Made by a program: the position numbers and the translations under genes. From Desulfobulbaceae bacterium (GTDB lineage Bacteria > Desulfobacterota > Desulfobulbia > Desulfobulbales > SURF-16): 30,128 nucleotides of DNA. This document shows, piece after piece, positions 14,987 through 22,868 of the stretch. The notes below the pieces were generated by a model. That model ran no database searches, was not told the DNA's origin, and saw only the letters and a program-made list of their open reading frames with translations. The DNA is taken from positions 1 to 30,128 of the forward strand of contig JALNXE010000054.1 in the NCBI GenBank assembly GCA_023230525.1, given 5' to 3'. Every line of letters starts with the position of its first letter. The stretch's first letter is position 1.

Positions 14987-16444
14987 CTATTCTTTTTTGC
15001 TTTTCATCTCAATTACCTGCTGGGCAAAATCGCGAAACTTTCTGACATTTTTCACCTGGTCGTTAGCAAGCCGGGGCTTTTCCCGGCTTCTGTCCAGATA
15101 AAGCAAAGCAATCCCCTTTCCCTTCAAGCAGATGGGGAAGAGATATACCGTGCGCTGCTCAGCAAGGACCCGTAGTTCATCAGGCAGGGCATCAACTTTA
15201 TCCGGGGCAAGGGCAATATCCTTACACATGGTCAAAGATTTCTGTACCAGATTCGGCGTTGATCGGGAAAACGCCACCCGGAACTTCTTGAGCTGGTCCG
15301 GAGCAATATCGCCGCGCCCCAGCTGGCCGATCAGCACCTTACTCTCGCCCCGCGCCTGCAGCATGGCAAAAACAGCCCGGTCAACACCTATACCGGCATA
15401 GAGCGCATCCAGCAGCAGGGGGAACAGATCATTAAGCCGGAAAGCCCCCTTTACCATCTCGTTTATTTCCTGCCAGAAATCATCAACGCTTTTGCCGGGG
15501 GCAACAGCTGCCTCCAGGGCGCTCCTGGCCTGAATCTCCTCAAGTCTTTTGCGGAAATCAAATTTGAGGATCCCCGGCCGGATCGAATCAAAAATTGCCT
15601 CCGAGGCCTGAGTTGCGACAATCAGCATCTCAACTGCCTCTTCCTCATCCAGGGACAGGGGATAGCCGAATTTTCCCATCAATGGCGCAATATTCTGCTG
15701 AAACCACAGGCAGTCAACATAGCGATTACTGAAATCGACAATGCAATGCAGGTATTTTCCCACATCATAGTCTTGTTCCGGCGCTGCAGGGTCCGGTTCC
15801 ATACATCTTATCACACTTTCCGTCATATTCCAGAAAATAGCAACCTCTCTGCCGACCCCGGCATAGGTCAGTCCATCGAGCAGAGACATGGCTGCCTCGT
15901 CTTCCGAAACCCCCTTTGCCGTTGCATTTTTAATGGAGCTGTAAATAACCGGCAGATAGATGCAGGCAATGATTTTACCGAGATTGCGCATGAGACCGCA
16001 GATAAAGGCCTCCTCCGGCAGCACCCTCAAATAACGGGATTCCGCTATGCTGCGGGCCAGCAGGGCGGCAAGAAATGACCGGCCGAGCAGTTCGCTGATC
16101 TCATCGGTATTAACCCCGGCCTGAATAAAATCATCAAAAAGAACGATACCGAGGGCCAGGTCCCGCACCGCATCAAAGCCCAGCACCGCAACCGCCATGG
16201 AAACCGTGGAAACCTTCTGGGCCAGGGCATAATAGGCGGAATTGGCAAACTGCAGAACCTTATGGGTGAGGGAGAAATCCTTGAGGATGATCTTGGCCAG
16301 ATCATCATAATTCGCGCTTTTTTTGCTGCTGGTCAGGGTGAGCAGCTCCTGCACATGGGCAGACATGGCGGGAAGTTCGCTCATGTTGATCTTGGCGAAG
16401 ACATCGGCCAGTTTACCCTTTGTATTCAGGCTGCTGTCGGTCAT
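14987..16444 (-). CDS. HDOD-domain signalling protein
   Basis: About 485 residues. The N-terminal ~270 hold an HDOD domain (KINMSELPAMSAHVQELLTL, LAKIILKDFSLTHKVLQFANSAYYA, VSTVSMAVAVLGFDAVRDL). HDOD domains resemble HD hydrolases but lack catalytic residues and are linked to c-di-GMP and motility control. The C-terminal ~170 residues (FPLLLDALYAGIGVDRAVFAMLQ ... VYLFPICLKGKGIALLYLDR) have the order of a GAF-like sensory fold. ATG 16444 is used rather than TTG 16468; both have weak ribosome sites. The downstream CutA-TPR gene is probably in the same operon. Confidence 0.88.
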   Translation of the reverse strand: MTDSSLNTKGKLADVFAKINMSELPAMSAHVQELLTLTSSKKSANYDDLAKIILKDFSLTHKVLQFANSAYYALAQKVSTVSMAVAVLGFDAVRDLALGIVLFDDFIQAGVNTDEISELLGRSFLAALLARSIAESRYLRVLPEEAFICGLMRNLGKIIACIYLPVIYSSIKNATAKGVSEDEAAMSLLDGLTYAGVGREVAIFWNMTESVIRCMEPDPAAPEQDYDVGKYLHCIVDFSNRYVDCLWFQQNIAPLMGKFGYPLSLDEEEAVEMLIVATQASEAIFDSIRPGILKFDFRKRLEEIQARSALEAAVAPGKSVDDFWQEINEMVKGAFRLNDLFPLLLDALYAGIGVDRAVFAMLQARGESKVLIGQLGRGDIAPDQLKKFRVAFSRSTPNLVQKSLTMCKDIALAPDKVDALPDELRVLAEQRTVYLFPICLKGKGIALLYLDRSREKPRLANDQVKNVRKFRDFAQQVIEMKSKKE

Positions 16445-16565
16445 GAAAGAAATTTTTCTCGTTTGCAATTTAATGAGGGGTTTAAACTTTTTTATAACGA
16501 ATTCAAGAACATTTCAAGAAAAGAGTTGCTTGATTCGACCGAAGCGGACACTTTGACCCTGCGCC

Positions 16566-19556
16566 TTACTCCACCTTCTCATTCAACCGACCATAAACCT
16601 TCTTCATCATCCATTCACGGACCAGGGAGCCGAATGCCTTGTCCTCCAGAATCTTTTCAAAGATTTCCTGGTTCTGGTCCATCCGGTCAATCAACTTGCT
16701 CAGGAATAGCTCTTCAAAGGCATATTTGAAAGTGTCAATCTTGTTGGCTCTGGCCTGAGTTTGCAAGGTTTCATCCTGCATCAATTCGGTTTCAATTTGG
16801 TCAAAGAACAATTTGTCTGCTTCCTCAAATTCCGTCCCGAACCGTTCATTCAGGACATCAATGATTTCCGATAAGGCGGCCTTTTCTTCCTTCTCCCGTT
16901 TTATTCCCGCTTCGCTCAACCCGTCCAGTTCGCCGTCCTCGCCTGCCGCAAGTTCAATGGAACCTTCCTTGATCTTTTGCAGGCGGTAGTATTCCAGGGC
17001 AACTTCATCGGTTACTTGCACTCTTTCCGATATATCGGGCTTGGGAAGTTTGGTCTGCAATAACTTGGCATAGGCGAAGAACTTTTCAAAATTCGGCTCA
17101 TGAAAGGGCATTACCTGGGCCAGGAAGGAATAAAGGTTTGTCCAGGTACGCAGGCCCTTCTTGAACTCGTCCCTTTCCTCCAGGGTTTCAATATCGTTAT
17201 ATCGATCAACGGCTGGGTCAATGAAGGCATTCAATTCACCTTGGGCCTTGGCGGTCATTTTGCTGTTGGGCCTGAAATAGATTCTGGCAAATGCCCCGAT
17301 CTCAGATTGCCAGTAAACCTGTTTTTCATCCAGCTTGGCTTTCAGGTCATAAAGATGGTTCGGTGCCGGTTCTTCCTTGACCCTGGTTATTTCATAGTAA
17401 GGCTGGAAGGAATCGAAGATCGTTTCCCGGTCATTGGCAAAATCTATGACAAAAGTATCTTCTTTGCCGGGGCATGTCCGGTTCAGGCGGGAAAGGGTCT
17501 GCACCGCCTTGACCCCGGAAAGCTTCTTGTCTACATACATGGTATGCAGCAAGGGCTGGTCAAAGCCGGTCTGGAACTTGTCCGCGCAGATCAGAATTTT
17601 ATATTCCTCCTGGTTAAACTTGCTGGGCAGCTCTTTTTCACCAAAGCCGGTCAACTGCGGTTCGGTGACGCCATCCGGCCAGTCATCATCAATGACCTTC
17701 CCGGAAAAGGCAACCAGGATTTTAATCTCCGTGTAGCCCTTGGCCTTGATATAGCGTTTGAATTCATCATAATATCTTTTGGCATGCAGACGCGAGCCGG
17801 TCACCACCATGGCCTTGGCCCTGCCGCCGATCTTTTTGGCGACCACCTGCCGGAAATGCTCAATGATCACTTCCGTCTTCTGGGCGAGGTTATGAGGGTG
17901 CAGAGAGACAAAACGGCCTATGGCCTGGGCCGCCTTCTTCTTATTCAATTGCGGATCGTCTTCAATGGCCTTGGAGAGTTTGAAATACAACTCATAGGTG
18001 GTGTAGTTCGCCAGCACATCCAGGATAAAGCCCTCTTCAATGGCCTGACGCATGGAATACAAATGAAAAGGCCGGGGCTTGCCGTCCGCGCCTTCCTGCC
18101 CGAATACGGCCTGGGTTTTATATTTGGGGGTGGCGGTAAAGGCGAAAAAAGAAATATTCTTCTGCTGGCCCCGCGCCGCACAGGATTTTTCCACCATTTC
18201 CCGGATTTCATCTTCAGCGTCATAATCGGTGAAATCCTCTTTCTCCGCCTCGTCAAGGGATTTTGCCGCCAGCACCTCTTTCAGTTTCTTGCTGGCCTCG
18301 CCGCCCTGAGAACTGTGCGCCTCATCAATAATCACGGCATATTTGCGGTCCCGCATCTCTCCCACCTTGTCCACCACAAAGGGGAACTTCTGCAAGGTGG
18401 TAATGATGATATGGGCGCAGCTATCCAGGGCGGCGGCAAGCTGGCTGCTGTCCTTGTCGATCTTCTGGACCACGCCGGTCTTATGCTCGAACTGATAGAT
18501 CGTATTCTGTAACTGCTGGTCAAGAACTTTTCGGTCGGTGACAATGATCACGCTGTCAAAAATGCGCTCGTCTGCTGCATTATGAAGGCTTGCCAGCCGG
18601 TAGGAGAGCCAGGCGATTGAATTGCTCTTGCCCGAACCCGCCGAATGCTGGATTAGGTAATTTTTCCCTGCCCCTGCTTCTCGGGCATCAACAGTAATTT
18701 TGCGCACCGCGTCCAATTGGTGAAAGCGCGGAAAGATCATCTTTTCCTTCTTCAAGGTCCGACCTTCAAATTCGATCTCGTCAATCTGCAAGTGGATAAA
18801 CCGCTGGATGATCTCAAGCAAGCTATCCCTGGTCAGAATCTCCTCCCAGAGATAGCTTGTCTTGTAGCCATTGGGATTGGGTGGGTTGCCCTGGCCGTTG
18901 TTGTGGCCCTGGTTAAACGGCAACCAGTAGGTTTTGTTGCCGTCCAACTTGGTGGCCATATAAACGGTATCAGGGTCAACGGCAAAATGGACCAAGGCCC
19001 TTTTCTTAAAGATGAAAAGCAATTCCCGGTTGTCTCGTGTGATGGCGTATTGCCTTTTAGCTTTCTTGGCATCCTGGCCGGTGAACTGGTTCTTCAGTTC
19101 CATGGTTGCCACCGGCAGGCCATTGACGGCCAGCACCAAGTCAACGGAGTTTTTGTTTTTCTGGCTGTAATAGACCTGGCGGTAAACCTTCAACCTGTTC
19201 TGATTATACAGGGCGATGACCTCTTGATTCAGGCCGGTTTCCGGCTTGAAATAGGCCATACGGAACTTGACGCCGTAATCGGTAAAGCCGTTGCGCAATA
19301 CGTCGAGCGATCCGCGCAAATCCATTTCCTTGAACAGCCGTTGGATCACCCGGTTTTCGGCATCATCGCCATGAACAGCGGTAATGCGCTCCCAAGCCAT
19401 GGGCTGGGTGGCATGCAGGAAGGCAAGCACCTCGGCCTTGAACAGGCCAAGTTCCTGGCTGTAGTCCGCTGCCTGCCCTTCTTCATAGCCGCCGTGCTGG
19501 GTCAGACTTGCGACGATGGCGGACTCAAATGCGTTTTCCGTAGTAATGTCTGTCAT
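16566..19556 (-). CDS. hsdR: Type I restriction enzyme R subunit
   Basis: 996 residues. The N-terminal nuclease of the PD-(D/E)xK type has D139 and E153-L-K155 (VDLVLAV...ATMELKNQ). The SF2 translocase follows: Walker A QHSAGSGKSNS (about 305-314), DEAH in VIIDEAHSSQGG (about 412), SFFAFTATPKYKT (about 475), and motif VI VQTLSRLNRT (about 685). It cuts DNA away from unmodified recognition sites after ATP-driven translocation by the HsdR2M2S1 complex. All key residues look intact. Its start overlaps the upstream Ntn hydrolase gene by 4 nt (ATGA), so it is the last gene of one translationally coupled operon. Confidence 0.97.
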   Translation of the reverse strand: MTDITTENAFESAIVASLTQHGGYEEGQAADYSQELGLFKAEVLAFLHATQPMAWERITAVHGDDAENRVIQRLFKEMDLRGSLDVLRNGFTDYGVKFRMAYFKPETGLNQEVIALYNQNRLKVYRQVYYSQKNKNSVDLVLAVNGLPVATMELKNQFTGQDAKKAKRQYAITRDNRELLFIFKKRALVHFAVDPDTVYMATKLDGNKTYWLPFNQGHNNGQGNPPNPNGYKTSYLWEEILTRDSLLEIIQRFIHLQIDEIEFEGRTLKKEKMIFPRFHQLDAVRKITVDAREAGAGKNYLIQHSAGSGKSNSIAWLSYRLASLHNAADERIFDSVIIVTDRKVLDQQLQNTIYQFEHKTGVVQKIDKDSSQLAAALDSCAHIIITTLQKFPFVVDKVGEMRDRKYAVIIDEAHSSQGGEASKKLKEVLAAKSLDEAEKEDFTDYDAEDEIREMVEKSCAARGQQKNISFFAFTATPKYKTQAVFGQEGADGKPRPFHLYSMRQAIEEGFILDVLANYTTYELYFKLSKAIEDDPQLNKKKAAQAIGRFVSLHPHNLAQKTEVIIEHFRQVVAKKIGGRAKAMVVTGSRLHAKRYYDEFKRYIKAKGYTEIKILVAFSGKVIDDDWPDGVTEPQLTGFGEKELPSKFNQEEYKILICADKFQTGFDQPLLHTMYVDKKLSGVKAVQTLSRLNRTCPGKEDTFVIDFANDRETIFDSFQPYYEITRVKEEPAPNHLYDLKAKLDEKQVYWQSEIGAFARIYFRPNSKMTAKAQGELNAFIDPAVDRYNDIETLEERDEFKKGLRTWTNLYSFLAQVMPFHEPNFEKFFAYAKLLQTKLPKPDISERVQVTDEVALEYYRLQKIKEGSIELAAGEDGELDGLSEAGIKREKEEKAALSEIIDVLNERFGTEFEEADKLFFDQIETELMQDETLQTQARANKIDTFKYAFEELFLSKLIDRMDQNQEIFEKILEDKAFGSLVREWMMKKVYGRLNEKVE

Positions 19557-20554
19557 TCTTCCGCCTGTCCTTGTTCCTGTAAATCCTTCAAGTATTTTGT
19601 ATAAGCGTAATCCGTCAGCAATGTTTTGATTTTGTACCGGTCATTATCGGAAAGGGTTTGTTTCAGTTTTCCTTCCGGGTAACAGTCCTGCAAGAATCCG
19701 GCATCCACCCCGAACATCTCTTCGGATATGGCATTAAGATTGTCCGGCAGTTCCATTTCAAAGACCTCCAGAGTGTCCGGGTTGTAATAGCGGACCGGCG
19801 GCCTGGTGAAATTATTGTACTCACGCCCCTGGAAACATGGCTTACCGGTGCTTGAGGGCCAGAATATTCCAAAGAACTCGGAACGGCCCGATTTATAAAC
19901 CTTGGCAATCTGCAAGCTGCCGCCTACCTCGCGGATCGCTGCTTCCTGGGCAACATTGCGCAAGATTCTGAGCGGTTCCATGTCCAGCTTGGAGTCTACT
20001 TTATCTTCCTCCAAAAGGTATTGATGAAACCCGTCCTTTGCCTCTTTTTCGATGTCTCTTCCCTTGGCCTCGCCCATGAAGGTATAAAAGCGGGTCTTAC
20101 TGTCGTCATTGGTCAGTTCATCGAACAGAAAGCCTTCCGCCTCCCTGGAGTAGTAAAGCTTCCAGATACGGAAGCGGTTGGTCTGCCAGCACCAGCCGCC
20201 GAAGAGAAACCGTGCCTCGTTCCGCAGGCTGTGGATGTCCTCGCCCGGCACCTCGGAGACTATTGTTTTTATCAGGGTTGTGAAAAGCTCGGAAACATAG
20301 TTGAGGATTTCGGCAATTCCGGTGGCCGGCGATTCCAGCCGCCTATTGAAATTGATAGCTGAAACAAGGTTCAGGATAAGCGGATAGGCCCTGGCAGTGC
20401 TGCCGGTGAAGCAGAGTAGACAATCCTTGCGTGGCAGTTCAAAGAGCTTGATGCCGTTGTCCCACTTCTCGCCGCCGGTCAAGGCGGAGTCTGTGGCAAA
20501 GACCAGCTCTTCCACATTGTTCAACTGCCGTATCCAGGCCGCGCACAGGGTCAT
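19553..20554 (-). CDS. Proteasome/HslV-like Ntn-hydrolase in the type I RM operon
   Basis: 333 residues. The first 60 show an N-terminal-nucleophile pattern like HslV and proteasome beta subunits. Thr2 follows the initiator Met (TLCAAWIR). An ATDS segment puts Asp22 where HslV has GDG, Lys36 (IKLFEL) aligns with catalytic Lys33, and CFTGSTARAYPLI parallels HslV GFAGGTADAFTLFE. The spacing fits within about four residues. The remaining ~270 residues are longer than HslV (about 175 in total) and unrecognised; no membrane helix or signal is seen. Initiator Met removal would expose Thr2. It overlaps hsdS and hsdR by 4 nt each, so it belongs to this system. Roles could be proteolytic control of HsdR, an effector, or a non-catalytic relative. 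The fold is inferred by eye. Confidence 0.65.
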   Translation of the reverse strand: MTLCAAWIRQLNNVEELVFATDSALTGGEKWDNGIKLFELPRKDCLLCFTGSTARAYPLILNLVSAINFNRRLESPATGIAEILNYVSELFTTLIKTIVSEVPGEDIHSLRNEARFLFGGWCWQTNRFRIWKLYYSREAEGFLFDELTNDDSKTRFYTFMGEAKGRDIEKEAKDGFHQYLLEEDKVDSKLDMEPLRILRNVAQEAAIREVGGSLQIAKVYKSGRSEFFGIFWPSSTGKPCFQGREYNNFTRPPVRYYNPDTLEVFEMELPDNLNAISEEMFGVDAGFLQDCYPEGKLKQTLSDNDRYKIKTLLTDYAYTKYLKDLQEQGQAEE

Positions 20555-21843
20555 TGCACCACCTCGTCACGCACGTCAATCTTGCCGGTCACCACCTCGG
20601 AAATCAGGGTGGTGCGGTACTCTTTCAGGAGTTCGATCTGTTTTTTGAATTTGTCGATGATGGCATCCAAGCGGCTGCATTGGGTTTCAATGTGTCGGAC
20701 GATGGCGGTTTGTTCATCAGGGTCAGGAAATACGATTTTGACATTACCCAATGCTTCCGCTGTCAATTTTGGTTGTGCTGACCCGCTTACCCAGATCGTG
20801 TAATCAATATTTTCTAGCAAATTCACAAAATAATCTATATTCCCCTCTTTCGGAGTCAAGATGTGGGCATGGTTATTGACCCAAAATTTGCCAACTGCTT
20901 TAAAGGCTAATCCTGTGCTGCGTGTTAGCAAATTGGCTCCGTCCTCGCCAAGGAGAATATATTCGCCGTCAAAAATATAGTCTTCAACCTGGTCAATTAT
21001 CCCAGATGCCCCATAATAATCATATTCTTTGACAAGCATTTTCCCTCTAACCTCAGAACTCAGAGGAATACGTCTGCTGTCATGAAAATCGAGAGCATAC
21101 TTCAGCCGTTTCACCTCCCAGTGTTCTGGAATATCGCCCAGCCAGTAGATGCCGGAAGGTTTCATGGGGGCGTCGGGGTCAAGGCCCTTGGTGACGGCTT
21201 GGTTGATAACGGCTGCTTTTTCTTCTTCGTACAGCTCGATCAGCCGCTCTTTATTGGCAATCAGACTGTCAATCTCCGCCGTCTTGCGGTCAAGGTAGTT
21301 GGCAATGGCGGTTTGTTCGGGAAGAGGTGGAGCAACGAGCCTAAAATTTGAAATCTTTTCCTGGGAAATAGCCGGAGTACTTCCACCCGCCGTCTCAACA
21401 TCAAAACATGCTTGAATATATCTTGAGGAAATCGCGTAATACAAAAAAAATGAATTAATTTTAATATTTTTTAAAACAATTAGCTGGGGGTTTATAGTCA
21501 TTCTCTGGTGATCGGCAATGACCACTGCAACTTTCCCAATCGTTGATCCTGTTTTCACTAATACAATATCATTATTGAATACTTGAATCTCTGGCGATTC
21601 GTAATATTTATCCCAAGAAATAAAAGTACATTGTTCAAGCGATATTTTTTGGTTGTTAATGTTTGATGGGCTTAATGAAATTGCCCCTTCCCCTTCAGGA
21701 ACAATGTCCCCAACGGTATATCCTCTGAATCCAATTCGGCCAAAAATACTACAAATATTTCTTATTCGTGCTACATCCCACCCTTCCGACACCTCGCCCA
21801 ACCACTCCACCCCGGAATCCTTATAATTCGGATACGGCTTCAT
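20551..21843 (-). CDS. hsdS: Type I restriction enzyme specificity subunit
   Basis: 430 residues with the two-half layout: two target recognition domains (about 15-145 and 225-365), each preceded by a YPxYKDSGVEWLGEVSEGW / PSGIYWLGDIPEHWE block. Each is followed by the conserved helical spacer (LPEQTAIANYLDRKTAEIDSLI and DEQTAIVRHIETQCSRLDAII). It reads the bipartite DNA target for HsdM and HsdR. The stretches coding the recognition domains (about 20740-21080 and 21400-21780) look clearly more AT-rich than the flanks, as expected for domain exchange. Four-nucleotide overlaps connect it to rhuM and the Ntn gene. The target cannot be read from sequence alone. Confidence 0.95.
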   Translation of the reverse strand: MKPYPNYKDSGVEWLGEVSEGWDVARIRNICSIFGRIGFRGYTVGDIVPEGEGAISLSPSNINNQKISLEQCTFISWDKYYESPEIQVFNNDIVLVKTGSTIGKVAVVIADHQRMTINPQLIVLKNIKINSFFLYYAISSRYIQACFDVETAGGSTPAISQEKISNFRLVAPPLPEQTAIANYLDRKTAEIDSLIANKERLIELYEEEKAAVINQAVTKGLDPDAPMKPSGIYWLGDIPEHWEVKRLKYALDFHDSRRIPLSSEVRGKMLVKEYDYYGASGIIDQVEDYIFDGEYILLGEDGANLLTRSTGLAFKAVGKFWVNNHAHILTPKEGNIDYFVNLLENIDYTIWVSGSAQPKLTAEALGNVKIVFPDPDEQTAIVRHIETQCSRLDAIIDKFKKQIELLKEYRTTLISEVVTGKIDVRDEVVQ

Positions 21844-22868
21844 GGCTTGCGCTCCTTGCTCTTGTCCTCAAGCTGTCGGGCAAGCTGGTCAAAATCTTCC
21901 TCATCGGCCTGTTGTGCTTCAAGCTGCAAGCGGTTCCGGTGAAAGCGGTCATACTCGCCTTCCGCCAGTTCCTTGGCCATCTGGTGGGAGATTTTCCCGG
22001 CATGTTCCAGGATGTTGCGGTCGTTCAGGGTCAAGAAACCATCCAGCTTGACGATCCAGTCGGCCATGTGCATGGGAATGCGGCGCATGGCCTGACCCTC
22101 GGCAAAGACCAGGTACTGTTCAACTAGGTTATTCAAGGCCAGGAGTTCTTCTTCATGCAAGTAATTTTTGGCAATAACCACATCCTGCTTGCGGACCTTG
22201 GGGCCGCGCCTGGTGATCAAGCCCATGTTCGGCTTGGTGTGGTCGGCCCGATGGTAGATGATCTCGGCGGCGGTCTGGCCGGTTATGGCCCAATGCATCT
22301 TGTTCTGGACGGTCTTGAAAAAGTTGATGCTGATTTCAAGGGTGGGATCGTAGTCCACGCTGGTGGCGTAAATGTCGGTGATCTTCCGGTAAAACCGCTT
22401 TTCAGAGGTGCGGATGTCCTGAATGCGGCGGAGCAGTTCATCAAAATAGTCAAAGGGCAGGTCCGGGTTTTTCAGCCGTTCATCGTCTAGGACAAAGCCC
22501 TTGATGATAAACTCCTTGATGTGGCGGGTGGCCCATTGCCGGAACCGGGTGGCGACATGGGATTTGATCCGGTAACCCACCGAGATGATGGCGTCCAGGT
22601 TGTAGAAAGAGGTCTGGTATTTCTTGCCGTCGGCGGCAGTTGTAAAGAATTTCTTTACAACTGAATGTTCATTCAACTCGCCTTCCTCAAAGATATTTTT
22701 CAGATGCTGACCGATATTCTGTTTGCTGGTCTGGAACAGTTCGGCCATGTGCTTCTGGGAAAGCCAGACGGTCTCATCCTGAAGCTGGACCTCGATTTTT
22801 GTCTGTCCGTCCTCGGCTTGATAGATCAAAATCTGGGAAGTTGTTTGCAGGCCCTTTTCTTCGTTCAT
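21840..22868 (-). CDS. rhuM: RhuM-family protein in the type I RM operon
   Basis: 342 residues matching the virulence RhuM family: VWLSQKHMAELFQTSKQNIGQHLKNIFEEGEL (DNA-binding-like N-terminus), then SFYNLDAIISVGYRIKSHVATRFRQWAT, and the C-terminal region NFFKTVQNKMHWAITGQTAAEIIYHRAD with the ITRRGPKVRKQDVVIAKNYL stretch. The biochemical role of RhuM is not established; genes of this family often lie inside type I RM operons. It overlaps hsdM and hsdS by 4 nt (ATGA), so it is translated with them. Possible roles are expression control or an ancillary toxin-like function; neither is proved here. Confidence 0.9.
   Translation of the reverse strand: MNEEKGLQTTSQILIYQAEDGQTKIEVQLQDETVWLSQKHMAELFQTSKQNIGQHLKNIFEEGELNEHSVVKKFFTTAADGKKYQTSFYNLDAIISVGYRIKSHVATRFRQWATRHIKEFIIKGFVLDDERLKNPDLPFDYFDELLRRIQDIRTSEKRFYRKITDIYATSVDYDPTLEISINFFKTVQNKMHWAITGQTAAEIIYHRADHTKPNMGLITRRGPKVRKQDVVIAKNYLHEEELLALNNLVEQYLVFAEGQAMRRIPMHMADWIVKLDGFLTLNDRNILEHAGKISHQMAKELAEGEYDRFHRNRLQLEAQQADEEDFDQLARQLEDKSKERKP

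Noticed and set aside
16469..16565. Possible attachment-site copy or terminator between hsdR and the HDOD gene (CGAA-TCAAG/CTTGATTCG pairing).
   Set aside because: No clear repeat of the tRNA-Leu 3' end is seen, the stem has a bulge, and no T-run follows on either strand at the right place.
17100..18512. Long plus-strand open frame (470 codons) opposite hsdR.
   Set aside because: Shadow of hsdR: the minus-strand frame carries all the helicase and nuclease motifs; the plus frame has none.
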